Below, in pieces: positions 55,307-63,509 of a stretch of DNA of 64,000 nucleotides (the first letter of the stretch is position 1; each line of letters begins with the position of its first letter). Location: NCBI RefSeq assembly GCF_019336435.1, contig NZ_JAHWXQ010000002.1:186001-250000 (forward strand), in the 5' to 3' direction. A model generated the notes under the pieces. The model saw only the letters and a program-made list of their open reading frames with translations. It had not been told where the DNA came from and did not search any database. This stretch comes from Pontibacter populi (lineage in GTDB: Bacteria > Bacteroidota > Bacteroidia > Cytophagales > Hymenobacteraceae). The position numbers were made by a program, and so were the translations under genes.

Positions 55307-55786
55307 ATGAAACGCATCGCTTTATTCCCCGGTTCTTTTGATCCATTCACAAACGGACACCTGGATGTGGTGATGCGCGGTACACGGTTGTTTGATGAGA
55401 TCATCATAGCCATCGGGAATAACAGCAGCAAGCAGCGTTATATACCCGTTGAGCACATGGTGGAGATTATTGAAGGCTTGTTTAAAGATGAACCCAAAGT
55501 ATCAGTAGCGGCTTTCAAAGGACTAACAGCAGAATATGCCCGCGAAGTTGGTGCACAGTTTCTACTGCGCGGTTTACGCAATACCACTGACTTTGAGTAC
55601 GAAAACACCATTGCGCAGGCAAATCGCCACGTAAACACCGACCTGGAAACAGTTTTCCTGATCACGTCGCCACCTCTGGCCGCGATCAGTTCCTCTATTA
55701 TCCGCGAAATTCACCGGTTTGGCGGCGATGTAGCCGATTTTATACCTTTCCCGACTTCAGCGATTGCAGGTAGTGGCGCACAATAA
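55307..55786 (+). CDS. coaD: Phosphopantetheine adenylyltransferase
   Basis: 159 aa. Transfers AMP from ATP to 4'-phosphopantetheine, the penultimate step of coenzyme A synthesis. Nucleotidyltransferase motifs: GSFDPFTNGHLDV (residues 8-20), RGLRNTTDFEYE and ISSSIIREI near residue 125. The last 47 bp run antisense through the 3' end of the convergent NUDIX gene. The 108-bp gap before it holds one E-type repeat (55216-55248, GTCATTTCGACGTAAGGAGA). Confidence 0.96.
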   Translation: MKRIALFPGSFDPFTNGHLDVVMRGTRLFDEIIIAIGNNSSKQRYIPVEHMVEIIEGLFKDEPKVSVAAFKGLTAEYAREVGAQFLLRGLRNTTDFEYENTIAQANRHVNTDLETVFLITSPPLAAISSSIIREIHRFGGDVADFIPFPTSAIAGSGAQ

Positions 55787-56420
55787 AGGCAATTGACGTA
55801 TAGGCTTTTGGTAACACTTCAAGCGCTTCTTCCGGAGTCATCCAGCGTACTTCTTCAATAAACTCCTCGGCTTGCGGCTTCATCAGGCTGTCATCCGAGC
55901 AGCTCATCACGTACCACGATGTTTTCTTGAGTATTTTCTTGCCCTTAAAAGCATATGAATGCCAGGTTTTAGGCAGCTTTTCAAGCAATTCGACGGATAT
56001 ATTGCACTCTTCTTCTACTTCGCGTAGAGCGCCTTCCTTAGCACCTTCTTTCTTATTGAGCTTTCCTTTTGGCAGATCCCAAACACCCAACCGGTAGATC
56101 ATCAGTAGCTTTCCATCTTTTATAACCAATCCGCCGGCAGCTTTTACTATTTTAAACTGATCCTTCAGGTGCTCGATCAGGCGTTTCTTTTTATTGGTAA
56201 CAAGTGTTAGCGAATTCAGTTTTTTAAGCTTTTTCACCTCCATCAGGCGCACCAGGCGGTCTATCAGTATCAGGTCGGCATCTTTAATCAGTACGTCCCC
56301 TACCAGGTCTTTTGATGTAAAATGGTCATCGGCATCCAGTACCAGGTCGTAATGGTGCCTGTATACTTTTTCGTTCGACCTTTTAAGTATAAGCGGAATA
56401 TCGTTAATGAAAACGTTCAT
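55740..56420 (-). CDS. NUDIX hydrolase with N-terminal extension
   Basis: 226 aa from the ATG at 56420 (MNVFINDIPLIL). The first 95 residues form an unrecognised alpha/beta domain rich in Lys/Leu (RLVRLMEVKKLKKLNSLTL). The NUDIX box is in the middle (GKLNKKE...REVEEECNI, about 120-142), with a Cys in place of the usual final Gly. Substrate unknown. Its end overlaps coaD by 47 bp, an uncommon extensive convergent overlap. Confidence 0.85.
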   Translation of the reverse strand: MNVFINDIPLILKRSNEKVYRHHYDLVLDADDHFTSKDLVGDVLIKDADLILIDRLVRLMEVKKLKKLNSLTLVTNKKKRLIEHLKDQFKIVKAAGGLVIKDGKLLMIYRLGVWDLPKGKLNKKEGAKEGALREVEEECNISVELLEKLPKTWHSYAFKGKKILKKTSWYVMSCSDDSLMKPQAEEFIEEVRWMTPEEALEVLPKAYTSIAFIVRHYLQSLKSGKV

Positions 56421-56527
56421 GCGGTAGGTGCTCTTAATTCGTGTGAAAGTTACACAAATGAATAAATAAATCAATTTAAAGAAACTACAGGGCCATAAAA
56501 AGGCAAATATTTCTGTAATTTCGGCTC

Positions 56528-57166
56528 ATGGATACTACGACGACAGCACACCAGGTTGCTTCTTTCCTGCTGGAAACAGAAGCCGTTAAGTTAAGCCCAG
56601 AAAAGCCCTTTAAGTGGAGCTCTGGCTGGAACTCGCCCATCTACTGCGACAACCGTGTTACCCTTTCTTTTCCGCATATACGCAGCTTTATCAAACAACA
56701 GCTAGCGGAACAGATCAAAAATAACTTCCCGGAAGCAGAAGCCATTGCCGGCGTAGCCACTGCAGGTATAGCACAGGGCGCTCTGGTAGCCGACCTTTTA
56801 GAGATGCCTTTCCTGTATGTACGCCCTGAGCCTAAGAAACATGGCATGGGCAACCAGATAGAAGGCAAACTGATTCCGGGCCAAAAAGTGGTGCTAGTAG
56901 AGGACCTGATCTCGACAGGTGGCAGCTCTTTAAAATCTGCAGAAGCTGTGCGTGCCGCTGGCGGCGAAGTGGTTGGTATGGTGGCCATCTTTACCTACGG
57001 TTTTGCCCTGGCTGATGAGAACTTCCGAGAAGCTGGCATCACGTTACATTGCCTGAGCAACTATAGCGCTTTAACGGAAGCGGCCGTAGCCAATGGTTAC
57101 ATCCAGGAATCAGCGATGGAAGCGCTGGCTGAATGGCGTAAATCTCCTGAAACGTGGGGGAATTAA
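56528..57166 (+). CDS. pyrE: Orotate phosphoribosyltransferase
   Basis: 212 aa, usual length. Adds ribose-5-phosphate from PRPP to orotate in pyrimidine synthesis. The PRPP signature VVLVEDLISTGGSSL is at residues 121-135, the catalytic loop EPKKHGMGNQIEG at 101-113, and WSSGWNSPIYCDNR at 30-43. Followed directly by a mosaic repeat block, not by another gene. Confidence 0.96.
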   Translation: MDTTTTAHQVASFLLETEAVKLSPEKPFKWSSGWNSPIYCDNRVTLSFPHIRSFIKQQLAEQIKNNFPEAEAIAGVATAGIAQGALVADLLEMPFLYVRPEPKKHGMGNQIEGKLIPGQKVVLVEDLISTGGSSLKSAEAVRAAGGEVVGMVAIFTYGFALADENFREAGITLHCLSNYSALTEAAVANGYIQESAMEALAEWRKSPETWGN

Positions 57167-57189
57167 AGATTAATGAATAATTAGTAATG

Positions 57190-58080
57190 AATAAGGAAGG
57201 AGATGGAGTTTAGGTTCTGTCTCCTTTTTGTTTTGTCTGAAGTGGGGTTTACAGGATTAAAGGATTTTCAGGATTGGGCTTTTATAGTTACTGCTTCTCC
57301 GCTGGCGCGGGTTTGTAACCCGTGTCTAACTATGGTGTTGAGTCTCCTGACTCAACTGACCCGACAGGGACAGGTAAAAGTAGTGGTCCTGGCTATAGTC
57401 TTATAGTTGGCGAGATCCAACCACCCCCAGCCCCTCCTTTTCTAAGGCGGGGAGCTTTTCACTACTATACTTTCCGTTCTGGTTTTATAGTTCACGTCCT
57501 AACCCACCCCTACCCCTCCCAAGAGGGGAATTTCGGCTATTGCTATAGTCAGTGCTTATCGTTTTATAGTTGAAGTCTTAACACCCCTGTAGTCCCCTCA
57601 AGGGGATAATTCTGATAGTGCTTTAGTTTAAGTTGTGGTTTTATAGTTACAGTTTTACCCCTTCCCCACCTTCCCCTAAAAACAGGGGAAGGAGTTTAGC
57701 TATAGTTTTAAATCAAGTGAGGGCAGGTTTACCTGTCCCTTTAGAATTACCACCACGATCAATCTCGAAGCGAGAAGTTCAAACTATAAACGCTGGTAAC
57801 TATGGGAAAGATCACAGTCTTTGGGTTGAGCGCCTTTGATTTATTGCGGTGCCGTGAGGCAGCCCGAGCAGAGCGAGGGTAGCAAGAAAGCAGCAGCGCG
57901 ATGCCCGAAGACGGGGCCTCCCGGCCGTGAGGGCACCAAAGCTAACTATAACACTGTAGGTACCTAGAGCTCCCAAGAGTAGAAGCAGCTATGAAAGAAA
58001 GGGCTTGGTTCAAGTAGTAGGGCAGTCAACTATAAGCTGAGATAGATTTCTCGTTAACACTCAAAATGACATAAGAGAAA
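57190..58080 (+). repeat. Composite intergenic mosaic repeat, copy 3
   Basis: The 980-bp space after pyrE holds the fullest module set: A (57243-57275), B (57298-57372, CGGGTTTGTAACCCGTG), C (57418-57455), D (57500-57533), H (57579-57610, TAGTCCCCTCAAGGGGA), I (57655-57695, CCTTCCCCTAAAAACAGGGG), F (57722-57745), G (57815-57943) and E reversed (58031-58073). Short ORFs at 57203-57839 are translations of these repeats. Confidence 0.82.
57815..57943 (+). repeat. Module G structured repeat, copy 3
   Basis: About 90% similar by eye to 18251-18378. GTCTTTGGG pairs with CCCGAAGAC, one A-to-G change relative to copy 1 that keeps the pair as G-U in RNA, consistent with a conserved structure. Confidence 0.75.
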
Positions 58081-58145
58081 CCACAAACTTGCACTATACT
58101 TTCCCAAAATCATCCGTAAACCCTAACTTCACAAAAAGTATAATC

Positions 58146-58643
58146 ATGAAAATAGGCCTTCTCTCCGATACCCACTCTTACCTCGACGATCAGATAATCC
58201 GGCTACTTACGGGCTGTGATGAGATATGGCATGCAGGTGACTTTGGAAGTATAGAAGTATCAGACAGGCTGAACGAGATTGCGCCGTTGCGGGGCGTGTA
58301 TGGCAATATTGATGATGCTATTATAAGACAAGTACACCCGAAGGTAAATCGGTTTATAGTGGAAGGACTGGATGTGATGATGACGCATATAGGTGGTTAT
58401 CCGGGAAAGTATCACCCTGATGTCAGGAACGAGATTAAAGCAAATCCGCCGCAACTATACATTACTGGCCACTCGCATATATTGAAAGTAATGCCGGACA
58501 AAAGCCTGAACAACTTACTTCACCTTAATCCAGGCGCGGCTGGCAAACATGGCTTCCATACAATGCGCACTATGATGCGTTTTGATGTGAACAACGGCAA
58601 AGTGGAGAATCTGCAGGTGATAGAGCTTGGCAAAAGAGCATAA
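58146..58643 (+). CDS. YfcE/MJ0936-type metallophosphoesterase
   Basis: 165 aa from the ATG at 58146 (MKIGLLSDTHSYLDD). Metallophosphoesterase motifs: DTHxxLD (residues 8-14), HAGDFGS, YGNIDD, MTHIGGYPG and ITGHSHI, then HLNPGAAG. Members hydrolyse phosphodiesters such as small nucleotides or glycerophosphodiesters. The earlier in-frame Met lies inside repeat-derived sequence, so the internal start is preferred. Confidence 0.92.
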   Translation: MKIGLLSDTHSYLDDQIIRLLTGCDEIWHAGDFGSIEVSDRLNEIAPLRGVYGNIDDAIIRQVHPKVNRFIVEGLDVMMTHIGGYPGKYHPDVRNEIKANPPQLYITGHSHILKVMPDKSLNNLLHLNPGAAGKHGFHTMRTMMRFDVNNGKVENLQVIELGKRA

Positions 58644-58672
58644 AAAAAAGCGTGCCTGCGGTGCAAGCACAC
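58642..58672 (-). terminator. Terminator of the small basic protein gene
   Basis: On the minus strand GUGUGCUUGC pairs with GCAGGCACGC (two G-U pairs) around a three-base loop, followed by eight T residues. Confidence 0.78.
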
Positions 58673-58751
58673 TTTGAAGTCTTTCGTAAACCCGCCACCC
58701 GAAGCTTTCACAGCGTTGGCAGGCAGATGGTTTTACTTTGCCGTAAAAAGA

Positions 58752-58931
58752 CTACTCAGCAGAAGCTTCTTCTTTCTTATTTTTTGGAGCTTCACCGAAC
58801 TGAGCACGTAGCTCGTCCATGTCAACATTCTTGATAACTGGTGTTAACAACAGCTGCTTAATTCTGGCAACCTTGTTGTTTGCTCTTGCCTTATTTTTAC
58901 GGTCTTTTCTTTTAAGTCTAGTAACTCCCAT
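58752..58931 (-). CDS. Small basic conserved protein, possibly ribosome-associated
   Basis: 59 aa from the ATG at 58931 (MGVTRLKRKDRKNKARANNK). The first 30 residues are very basic, the middle (IKQLLLTPVIKNVDMDEL) is conserved-looking and the tail acidic. The shape of a basic arm plus short helix is like small ribosomal or RNA-binding proteins. I have seen close relatives in Bacteroidota as unnamed proteins; no function is known to me. The longer open frame upstream (to 58991) is AT-rich leader with no coding character. Confidence 0.65.
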   Translation of the reverse strand: MGVTRLKRKDRKNKARANNKVARIKQLLLTPVIKNVDMDELRAQFGEAPKNKKEEASAE

Positions 58932-59028
58932 CGTTGCAAAATTTAAATTTGAAGGGCAAAAGTAAGTTATTATTTTTACAAAGTAAAGCATTTACTACAT
59001 CAAATTCAGTATTACCTATACAAACCTT

Positions 59029-60051
59029 ATGATAGAGATAACAGATCTTCGTTCCGATACCGTTACAAAACCGACTCCCGAAATGCTGCAGGCCATGTTT
59101 GCTGCCCAGGTTGGCGACGACGTGTACGAGGAAGACCCAACTATAAATGCCCTGGAAGCCAAAGCTGCTGCCCTATTTGGCATGGAAGCCGGCTTATTCT
59201 GCCCTTCAGGCACCATGACCAACCAGATCGCTATAAAAGTGCACACCGGTCCGCTAACCGAGGTAATCTGTGACACGACGGCGCACATTTACCAGTACGA
59301 AGGTGGTGGTATTGCCTCAAACTCCTATGCATCAGTAGCGCTGGTGAACGGTGAACGTGGCAAAATGACACCTGAACAGGTTGAAGGAAACATACGGCCC
59401 GATAACCTGCATCACCCGATCACGAAGCTGGTTGCCCTGGAGAACACCTGTAACAAAGGTGGTGGATCTTACTACACTATAAAAGAGATTGCGGCCATCT
59501 CGGAAGTTTGCAAGCGCAACAACCTGGCCCTTCACCTGGATGGCGCACGTGTATTTAATGCCCTGGTAGCCTCCGGTGAAGATTCAAAAGACTACGGTTT
59601 GTACTTCGACAGCATTTCGGTTTGTCTGAGTAAAGGCTTGGGGGCTCCCGTTGGTTCTGTTTTACTGGGCAGTAAAGCTTTTATTAAGCAAAGTCGCCGT
59701 GTGCGCAAAGTGTTTGGCGGGGGCATGCGCCAAGCGGGTTACCTGGCAGCAGCGTGTATCTACGCACTGGATAACAACATTGACCGCCTGAAGGAAGACC
59801 ACCGCAAAGCCAAACAAATGGAAGAAGTGCTGTTGCAGATGAACTATGTAGAAAGCGTGTTACCTGTAGAAACCAACATTGTCATCTTTAAGCTTAACCA
59901 GAAGTACAATGATGCTGCTTTTATAAATACATTGGCTGAGCAGAATATCCGCGCTTCCGCTTTCGGCCCTCAGATGATCCGCTTTGTGACGCACCTGGAT
60001 GTGACCGATGAAATGCAGGAGCATACCCTGAAAGTGCTGAAGACGCTGTAA
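59029..60051 (+). CDS. ltaE: Low-specificity threonine aldolase
   Basis: 340 aa PLP enzyme cleaving threonine/allo-threonine to glycine and acetaldehyde. Fold-type I markers: DLRSDTVTKPTPEM (residues 6-19), GDDVYEEDPT, CPSGTMTNQIA, HLDGARVFNA and PLP-Lys202 in LSKGLGAPVGS, then RVRKVFGGGMRQAG. All typical. It is divergent from the small basic protein with a 97-bp gap. Downstream is an E-type inverted repeat. Confidence 0.95.
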   Translation: MIEITDLRSDTVTKPTPEMLQAMFAAQVGDDVYEEDPTINALEAKAAALFGMEAGLFCPSGTMTNQIAIKVHTGPLTEVICDTTAHIYQYEGGGIASNSYASVALVNGERGKMTPEQVEGNIRPDNLHHPITKLVALENTCNKGGGSYYTIKEIAAISEVCKRNNLALHLDGARVFNALVASGEDSKDYGLYFDSISVCLSKGLGAPVGSVLLGSKAFIKQSRRVRKVFGGGMRQAGYLAAACIYALDNNIDRLKEDHRKAKQMEEVLLQMNYVESVLPVETNIVIFKLNQKYNDAAFINTLAEQNIRASAFGPQMIRFVTHLDVTDEMQEHTLKVLKTL

Positions 60052-60145
60052 AATCAAACTACCCCTACCCCTCAGAGCTGCGCTCGCTACCTTCGAAATC
60101 TCTTCTCGGTAGTCCAAGGAGGGGAGCCTGACATTACTTCTCTTA

Positions 60146-60235
60146 ACTTTCTTATGTCATCTCGAACAAAGAGAGAAATCTATTTCGATTACAAAAGCTT
60201 CTTAGATAGATCTCTCCTTTCGTCGAGATAACATT
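60146..60235. repeat. Inverted pair of E modules
   Basis: GTCATCTCGAACAAAGAGAG (60156-60175) and, after AAATCTATTT...TTAGATAGAT, its complement CTCTCCTTTCGTCGAGATAA (60212-60231) form a long hairpin between the aldolase and alkA genes. The 200-bp gap also holds a D-like fragment (60059-60125). Confidence 0.65.
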
Positions 60236-60257
60236 TTCTTTTCCTAACTATAAAACT

Positions 60258-60890
60258 ATGAATCATCCCACCCCTGCCTATCCTTCTTCAGTGGTAATGG
60301 CTATCCTTAGTAAAGACCTGGTACTGGCAACTATCATAGAACAAGGCCGGCCCCTCGCATCTTCAAAATCTGAAGACTTATACTTTAAATTGCTAAGTGC
60401 TATTGTTTCGCAGCAGCTTTCAACCAAGGCAGCAGCCACTATATTCAAGCGTTTCACAGAGTTTTTCCCGGAAAATTACCCACACCCCGAGCTTGTACTT
60501 GCTGCCACCGATGAAATGCTGCGTAGTGTAGGTTTGTCTTTCCAAAAGATTGGCTATGTACGTAATGTGGCGGCTTTTGCTGCGGAAGGGAAGTTAGAAC
60601 ATGCCACCATAGACGCTCTCGAAGATGAATCGCTGATAATGCACCTGACCCAGATAAAGGGCGTAGGCCGCTGGACCGTTGAAATGCTGCTGATGTTTGC
60701 TCTGGAGCGCCCGGATGTTTTTCCGGTAGATGATCTGGGAATACAGAATGCCATGAAGCGACACTATAGTCTGGAAGAAACCGGTAAACCATTGCGCCAG
60801 CGCATGCAACAGATAGCTGAGAACTGGCGACCTTACCGCACTATCGCCAGCAAGTACCTGTGGCAATCGCTGAACAATATGCCGAAGTAA
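60258..60890 (+). CDS. alkA: DNA-3-methyladenine glycosylase II (AlkA-like)
   Basis: 210 aa HhH-GPD protein that removes alkylated bases. Helix-hairpin-helix IKGVGRWTVEML (about residues 133-144), catalytic Asp in FPVDDLGIQNA (Asp158/159) and the upstream AIVSQQLSTKAA segment. It lacks the E. coli AlkA N-terminal domain, as is usual for short bacterial and yeast Mag-like forms. Confidence 0.92.
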   Translation: MNHPTPAYPSSVVMAILSKDLVLATIIEQGRPLASSKSEDLYFKLLSAIVSQQLSTKAAATIFKRFTEFFPENYPHPELVLAATDEMLRSVGLSFQKIGYVRNVAAFAAEGKLEHATIDALEDESLIMHLTQIKGVGRWTVEMLLMFALERPDVFPVDDLGIQNAMKRHYSLEETGKPLRQRMQQIAENWRPYRTIASKYLWQSLNNMPK

Positions 60891-61042
60891 GTTGAGCGCA
60901 TTAAAACTATAGTTTGAAATCAATCCGTTGATAGCAGAGTTGGAATTGATACTGAAAAATGCCGACACTTATTTGAGTAAACCTGAAGCTGAGGATAATA
61001 AGCTACATTTTATTAGACCAAAATAGAAAAACTACAGGCAAC

Positions 61043-61183
61043 ATGGTATTACTAAAAGCAGGGCTAACGAAATACTATGTGCCGAATAAACAAATGGCAA
61101 ACTCAATAAGTTTTTTAACTTCAAGAATATTAAAACCCTACCTTCAGCAATACCTGAACCGTTACCAATATATTAACCCATGA
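61043..61183 (+). CDS. Possible 46-aa ORF translationally coupled to the DUF2255 gene
   Basis: ATG at 61043, stop TGA at 61181-61183 overlapping the ATG of the next gene (ATGA). Starts MVLLKAGLTKYYVPNK and ends YLNRYQYINP; basic, Tyr/Asn-rich, no span. The 4-bp stop-start overlap is the classic sign of coupling, but short AT-rich ORFs can arise by chance. No known family. Confidence 0.35.
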   Translation: MVLLKAGLTKYYVPNKQMANSISFLTSRILKPYLQQYLNRYQYINP

Positions 61184-61569
61184 ACATACAAACCAACAGT
61201 TTCCCTACAGATTTCTATCAACATCTGGATAACCATACACTTACCGGCATTAAGGCAGGAAAAGACAGAACAACTTTTCTGAATATCTGGATGGTAAACG
61301 TGGACGGGCGGATTTTTGCCAGAAGCTGGGGAAAAAGCAACCGGAGCTGGTTTACAACTTTACTTGACGAAAAAACAGGGCAAATTAAGTACGGGGATAA
61401 AGTACTGAACATTAGAGCGAAACCCTGCAAAGATGCCTTAATGAACACAAAAATTGACCATGCGTACAGGACACGTTATACAACACCTGAAAACCTGTCT
61501 TATGCCATTGGCATAACACAACCGGAGTATGCTGACTATACGATGGAATTTCAGCTCGATCAGCTATAG
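61180..61569 (+). CDS. DUF2255 family protein
   Basis: 129 aa. DUF2255 pattern: GRIFARSWGKSNRSWF (about residues 44-59), KYGDKVLNIRAKP and a short C-terminal DYTMEFQL. Soluble, function unknown; related domains occur with nitroreductase-like and F420-type proteins. AT-richer than its neighbours, as is the 290 bp upstream, which suggests later acquisition. Tail-to-tail with the DUF58 gene. Confidence 0.82.
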   Translation: MNIQTNSFPTDFYQHLDNHTLTGIKAGKDRTTFLNIWMVNVDGRIFARSWGKSNRSWFTTLLDEKTGQIKYGDKVLNIRAKPCKDALMNTKIDHAYRTRYTTPENLSYAIGITQPEYADYTMEFQLDQL

Positions 61570-61616
61570 CTTAACTATAGATTGGCGCTTGACCAGTAAC
61601 GCGAAAACTGTTTTAG

Positions 61617-62528
61617 TTAACGCACCTTCGCCCGTTTTACCAGGTAACTATACAATACCTTATCGAATGGCTCACTGATATCAACGGGTACGAAATCAAT
61701 TTTATACTGGCCGCACTTTAGCGCAAGTTCGCGTTTATAGTTCTCTACAGCAGCTTTATAGTTGTCGCGCACCTGCGATGGCTGCAACTTCAACTCCTGC
61801 CCAGTCTCCACATCAACAAAAATGTAAGGCCGCTCGGCAAAGTCAAACTCATCTTCGGTTTTGCGGTCCATCACATGGAAGATCAGGACTTCATGTTTCT
61901 GGTGCTTCAGATGCTGTAGCGCAGAAAAGGTTGTATCCATATCTTCGTTGCGGCCCAGCATATCACTGAAAATAATTACCAGCGAACGTTTCGGAATCTG
62001 CTGTGCGATCTGGTGAATGACTCCCGGAACTTCGGTGCCGGAACGTGCAGGCGTGGCATCTAATTGCTGTTGCAGAAGCAGTAAAAGTGTGTGCAAATGT
62101 GATGCTGTGGAGCGAACCGGTGTCTGCAACTGGATGGTATCGGCGAAAGTAACCAAGCCTACCGCATCGCGCTGTTTGCGCAAAAGTGTGGCAATGGCTG
62201 CTGCACAAAGTATACTGAATTTTATCTTTCCGTGCGCATCAACTGGGTAGTACATCGACGGCGAAACATCCAGCAATAGATGGCAGCGCAGGTTGGTTTC
62301 TTCTTCGTAGCGCTTTACAAAAAGCTTATCGGTGCGGGCAAAAACTTTCCAGTCGATATGGCGGGTGCTTTCCCCGCTGTTGTAGAGACGATGTTCCGAA
62401 AACTCGACTGAAAAACCGTGATAAGGAGATTGATGCAGCCCGGTAATAAAGCCTTCCACCAACTGCTTTGCCAGAAACTCCATGTTCTCGAACTTCTGAA
62501 CATCGGCAAGAGTGATGGGCTGCTTCAT
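61617..62528 (-). CDS. Second DUF58 protein
   Basis: 303 aa with the same plan as the DUF58 protein at 46404: GFSVEFSEHRLYNSGESTRHIDWKVFART signature, then a VWA-like LLLDVSPSMYYPV and IIFSDMLGRN. It lies 10 bp after rlpA on the same strand, so it is not in a Bat operon. Its presence shows two DUF58 lineages in this genome. Role in envelope or complex assembly is inferred only. Confidence 0.88.
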   Translation of the reverse strand: MKQPITLADVQKFENMEFLAKQLVEGFITGLHQSPYHGFSVEFSEHRLYNSGESTRHIDWKVFARTDKLFVKRYEEETNLRCHLLLDVSPSMYYPVDAHGKIKFSILCAAAIATLLRKQRDAVGLVTFADTIQLQTPVRSTASHLHTLLLLLQQQLDATPARSGTEVPGVIHQIAQQIPKRSLVIIFSDMLGRNEDMDTTFSALQHLKHQKHEVLIFHVMDRKTEDEFDFAERPYIFVDVETGQELKLQPSQVRDNYKAAVENYKRELALKCGQYKIDFVPVDISEPFDKVLYSYLVKRAKVR

Positions 62529-62538
62529 GGGCTACATG

Positions 62539-62949
62539 CTATTTTGAGTTGTCGGTTTTAGCTTCTGAAACGACAAAGGGAACGGCTTGTTGCTTTTCTT
62601 CCGGAATTACTTCTTTTATAGTTACTACACCAACCCCGGCACGAATCATATCAATTTCTCTGGCCGCGGCTCTGGAGAGATCAATAATGCGGCTACCTTT
62701 CGGCATGCGGTCATTAATCTTAACTATAACAGATTTACCGTTTGCCTGGTTTGTGACTTCTACCAAAGTATTAAAAGGAAGCGAAGAATGTGCGGCAGTC
62801 AACTGCGTTTTGTCGTAGCGTTCGCCGCTGGCGGTGCGCTGCCCCTGCATACGGTCGGCGTAGTAAGAAGCCTTACCGTTAGCTATATAGGTTGTGTTAC
62901 CCGATGAAAAAGAGAGAAGGAATACTAGTAAAAGTGAACATAAATTCAT
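62539..62949 (-). CDS. rlpA: RlpA-like septal lytic protein
   Basis: 136 aa with signal peptide (residues 1-19). Double-psi beta-barrel: [22 protein letters not shown] (about residues 25-46), [11 protein letters not shown] and [21 protein letters not shown] with the catalytic Asp region. RlpA is a lytic transglycosylase acting on naked glycans at the septum in some bacteria. Lacks the SPOR domain found in Pseudomonas RlpA. Probably cotranscribed with the DUF58 gene downstream. Confidence 0.88.
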   Translation of the reverse strand: MNLCSLLLVFLLSFSSGNTTYIANGKASYYADRMQGQRTASGERYDKTQLTAAHSSLPFNTLVEVTNQANGKSVIVKINDRMPKGSRIIDLSRAAAREIDMIRAGVGVVTIKEVIPEEKQQAVPFVVSEAKTDNSK

Positions 62950-63081
62950 GATTTACTATTTTGGTCCGGGGCCAAATATAAGACAAAAATTTAACTTCAA
63001 TTTTAAATTCAAATATTTTTATATATCAGAACAATATGTTACTTTTAGGTTCATTAAGTTGAACGTAACGTCTTATAAACG

Positions 63082-63438
63082 GTGGAAGAGAACAACGAAA
63101 AAGCAGAAATTTATTCCCAAAGAGTAAGAGCCGGGAAGAGAACGTATTTCTTTGATGTGAAATCAACTCGCTCAAACGACTTCTATGTGACCATCACAGA
63201 GAGCAAAAGAAAGTTCAAAGATGAGACTTTCTCCTACGAGAAACACAAGATCTTCCTTTATAAAGAAGACTTTGTGAAATTTATGGAAGCCCTGCAGGGA
63301 ACAATTGAACACGTTAAATCTGAGCTGCTTACCGAGGAAGCGCTTGCTGCTCTGGAGGCATCTGAAACGATAGAATCAACGGAGCCTGTAGCAGTAACTG
63401 CTGACGCAACTTTTGACGAAGAACTGAAGTGGGAGTAA
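63082..63438 (+). CDS. PUR-domain (DUF3276) nucleic-acid-binding protein
   Basis: 118 aa starting at GTG 63082. Single PUR-alpha-like repeat: IYSQRVRAGKRTYFFDVKST, DFYVTITESKRKF and FLYKEDFVKFMEALQ. In Borrelia the related EbfC/BpuR-type proteins bind nucleic acid; in Bacteroidota the role is unknown. Acidic tail (EALAALEAS, DEELKWE). Strong terminator downstream. Confidence 0.9.
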   Translation: MEENNEKAEIYSQRVRAGKRTYFFDVKSTRSNDFYVTITESKRKFKDETFSYEKHKIFLYKEDFVKFMEALQGTIEHVKSELLTEEALAALEASETIESTEPVAVTADATFDEELKWE

Positions 63439-63465
63439 CCCTCTCTACTGCTTTATAACATACTG

Positions 63466-63503
63466 AAAGAGCCTGTAGTTAACGCTACAGGCTCTTTTGT
63501 TTT
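63466..63503 (+). terminator. Terminator of the PUR-domain gene
   Basis: AAAGAGCCTGTAG and CTACAGGCTCTTTT form a perfect 13-bp stem with a T tract. Confidence 0.88.
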
Positions 63504-63509
63504 TAATAT

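Noticed and set aside
57203..57839. Several plus-strand ORFs of 67-83 codons after pyrE
   Set aside because: They run through mosaic repeat modules that recur at 18, 35 and 63.7 kb in other frames; no start context, no domain, and composition dictated by the repeats.
60918..61026. Open stretch ending KLHFIRPK as a gene
   Set aside because: No start codon after the upstream stop except a TTG giving about 30 residues; listed only as a possible gene remnant in the findings.
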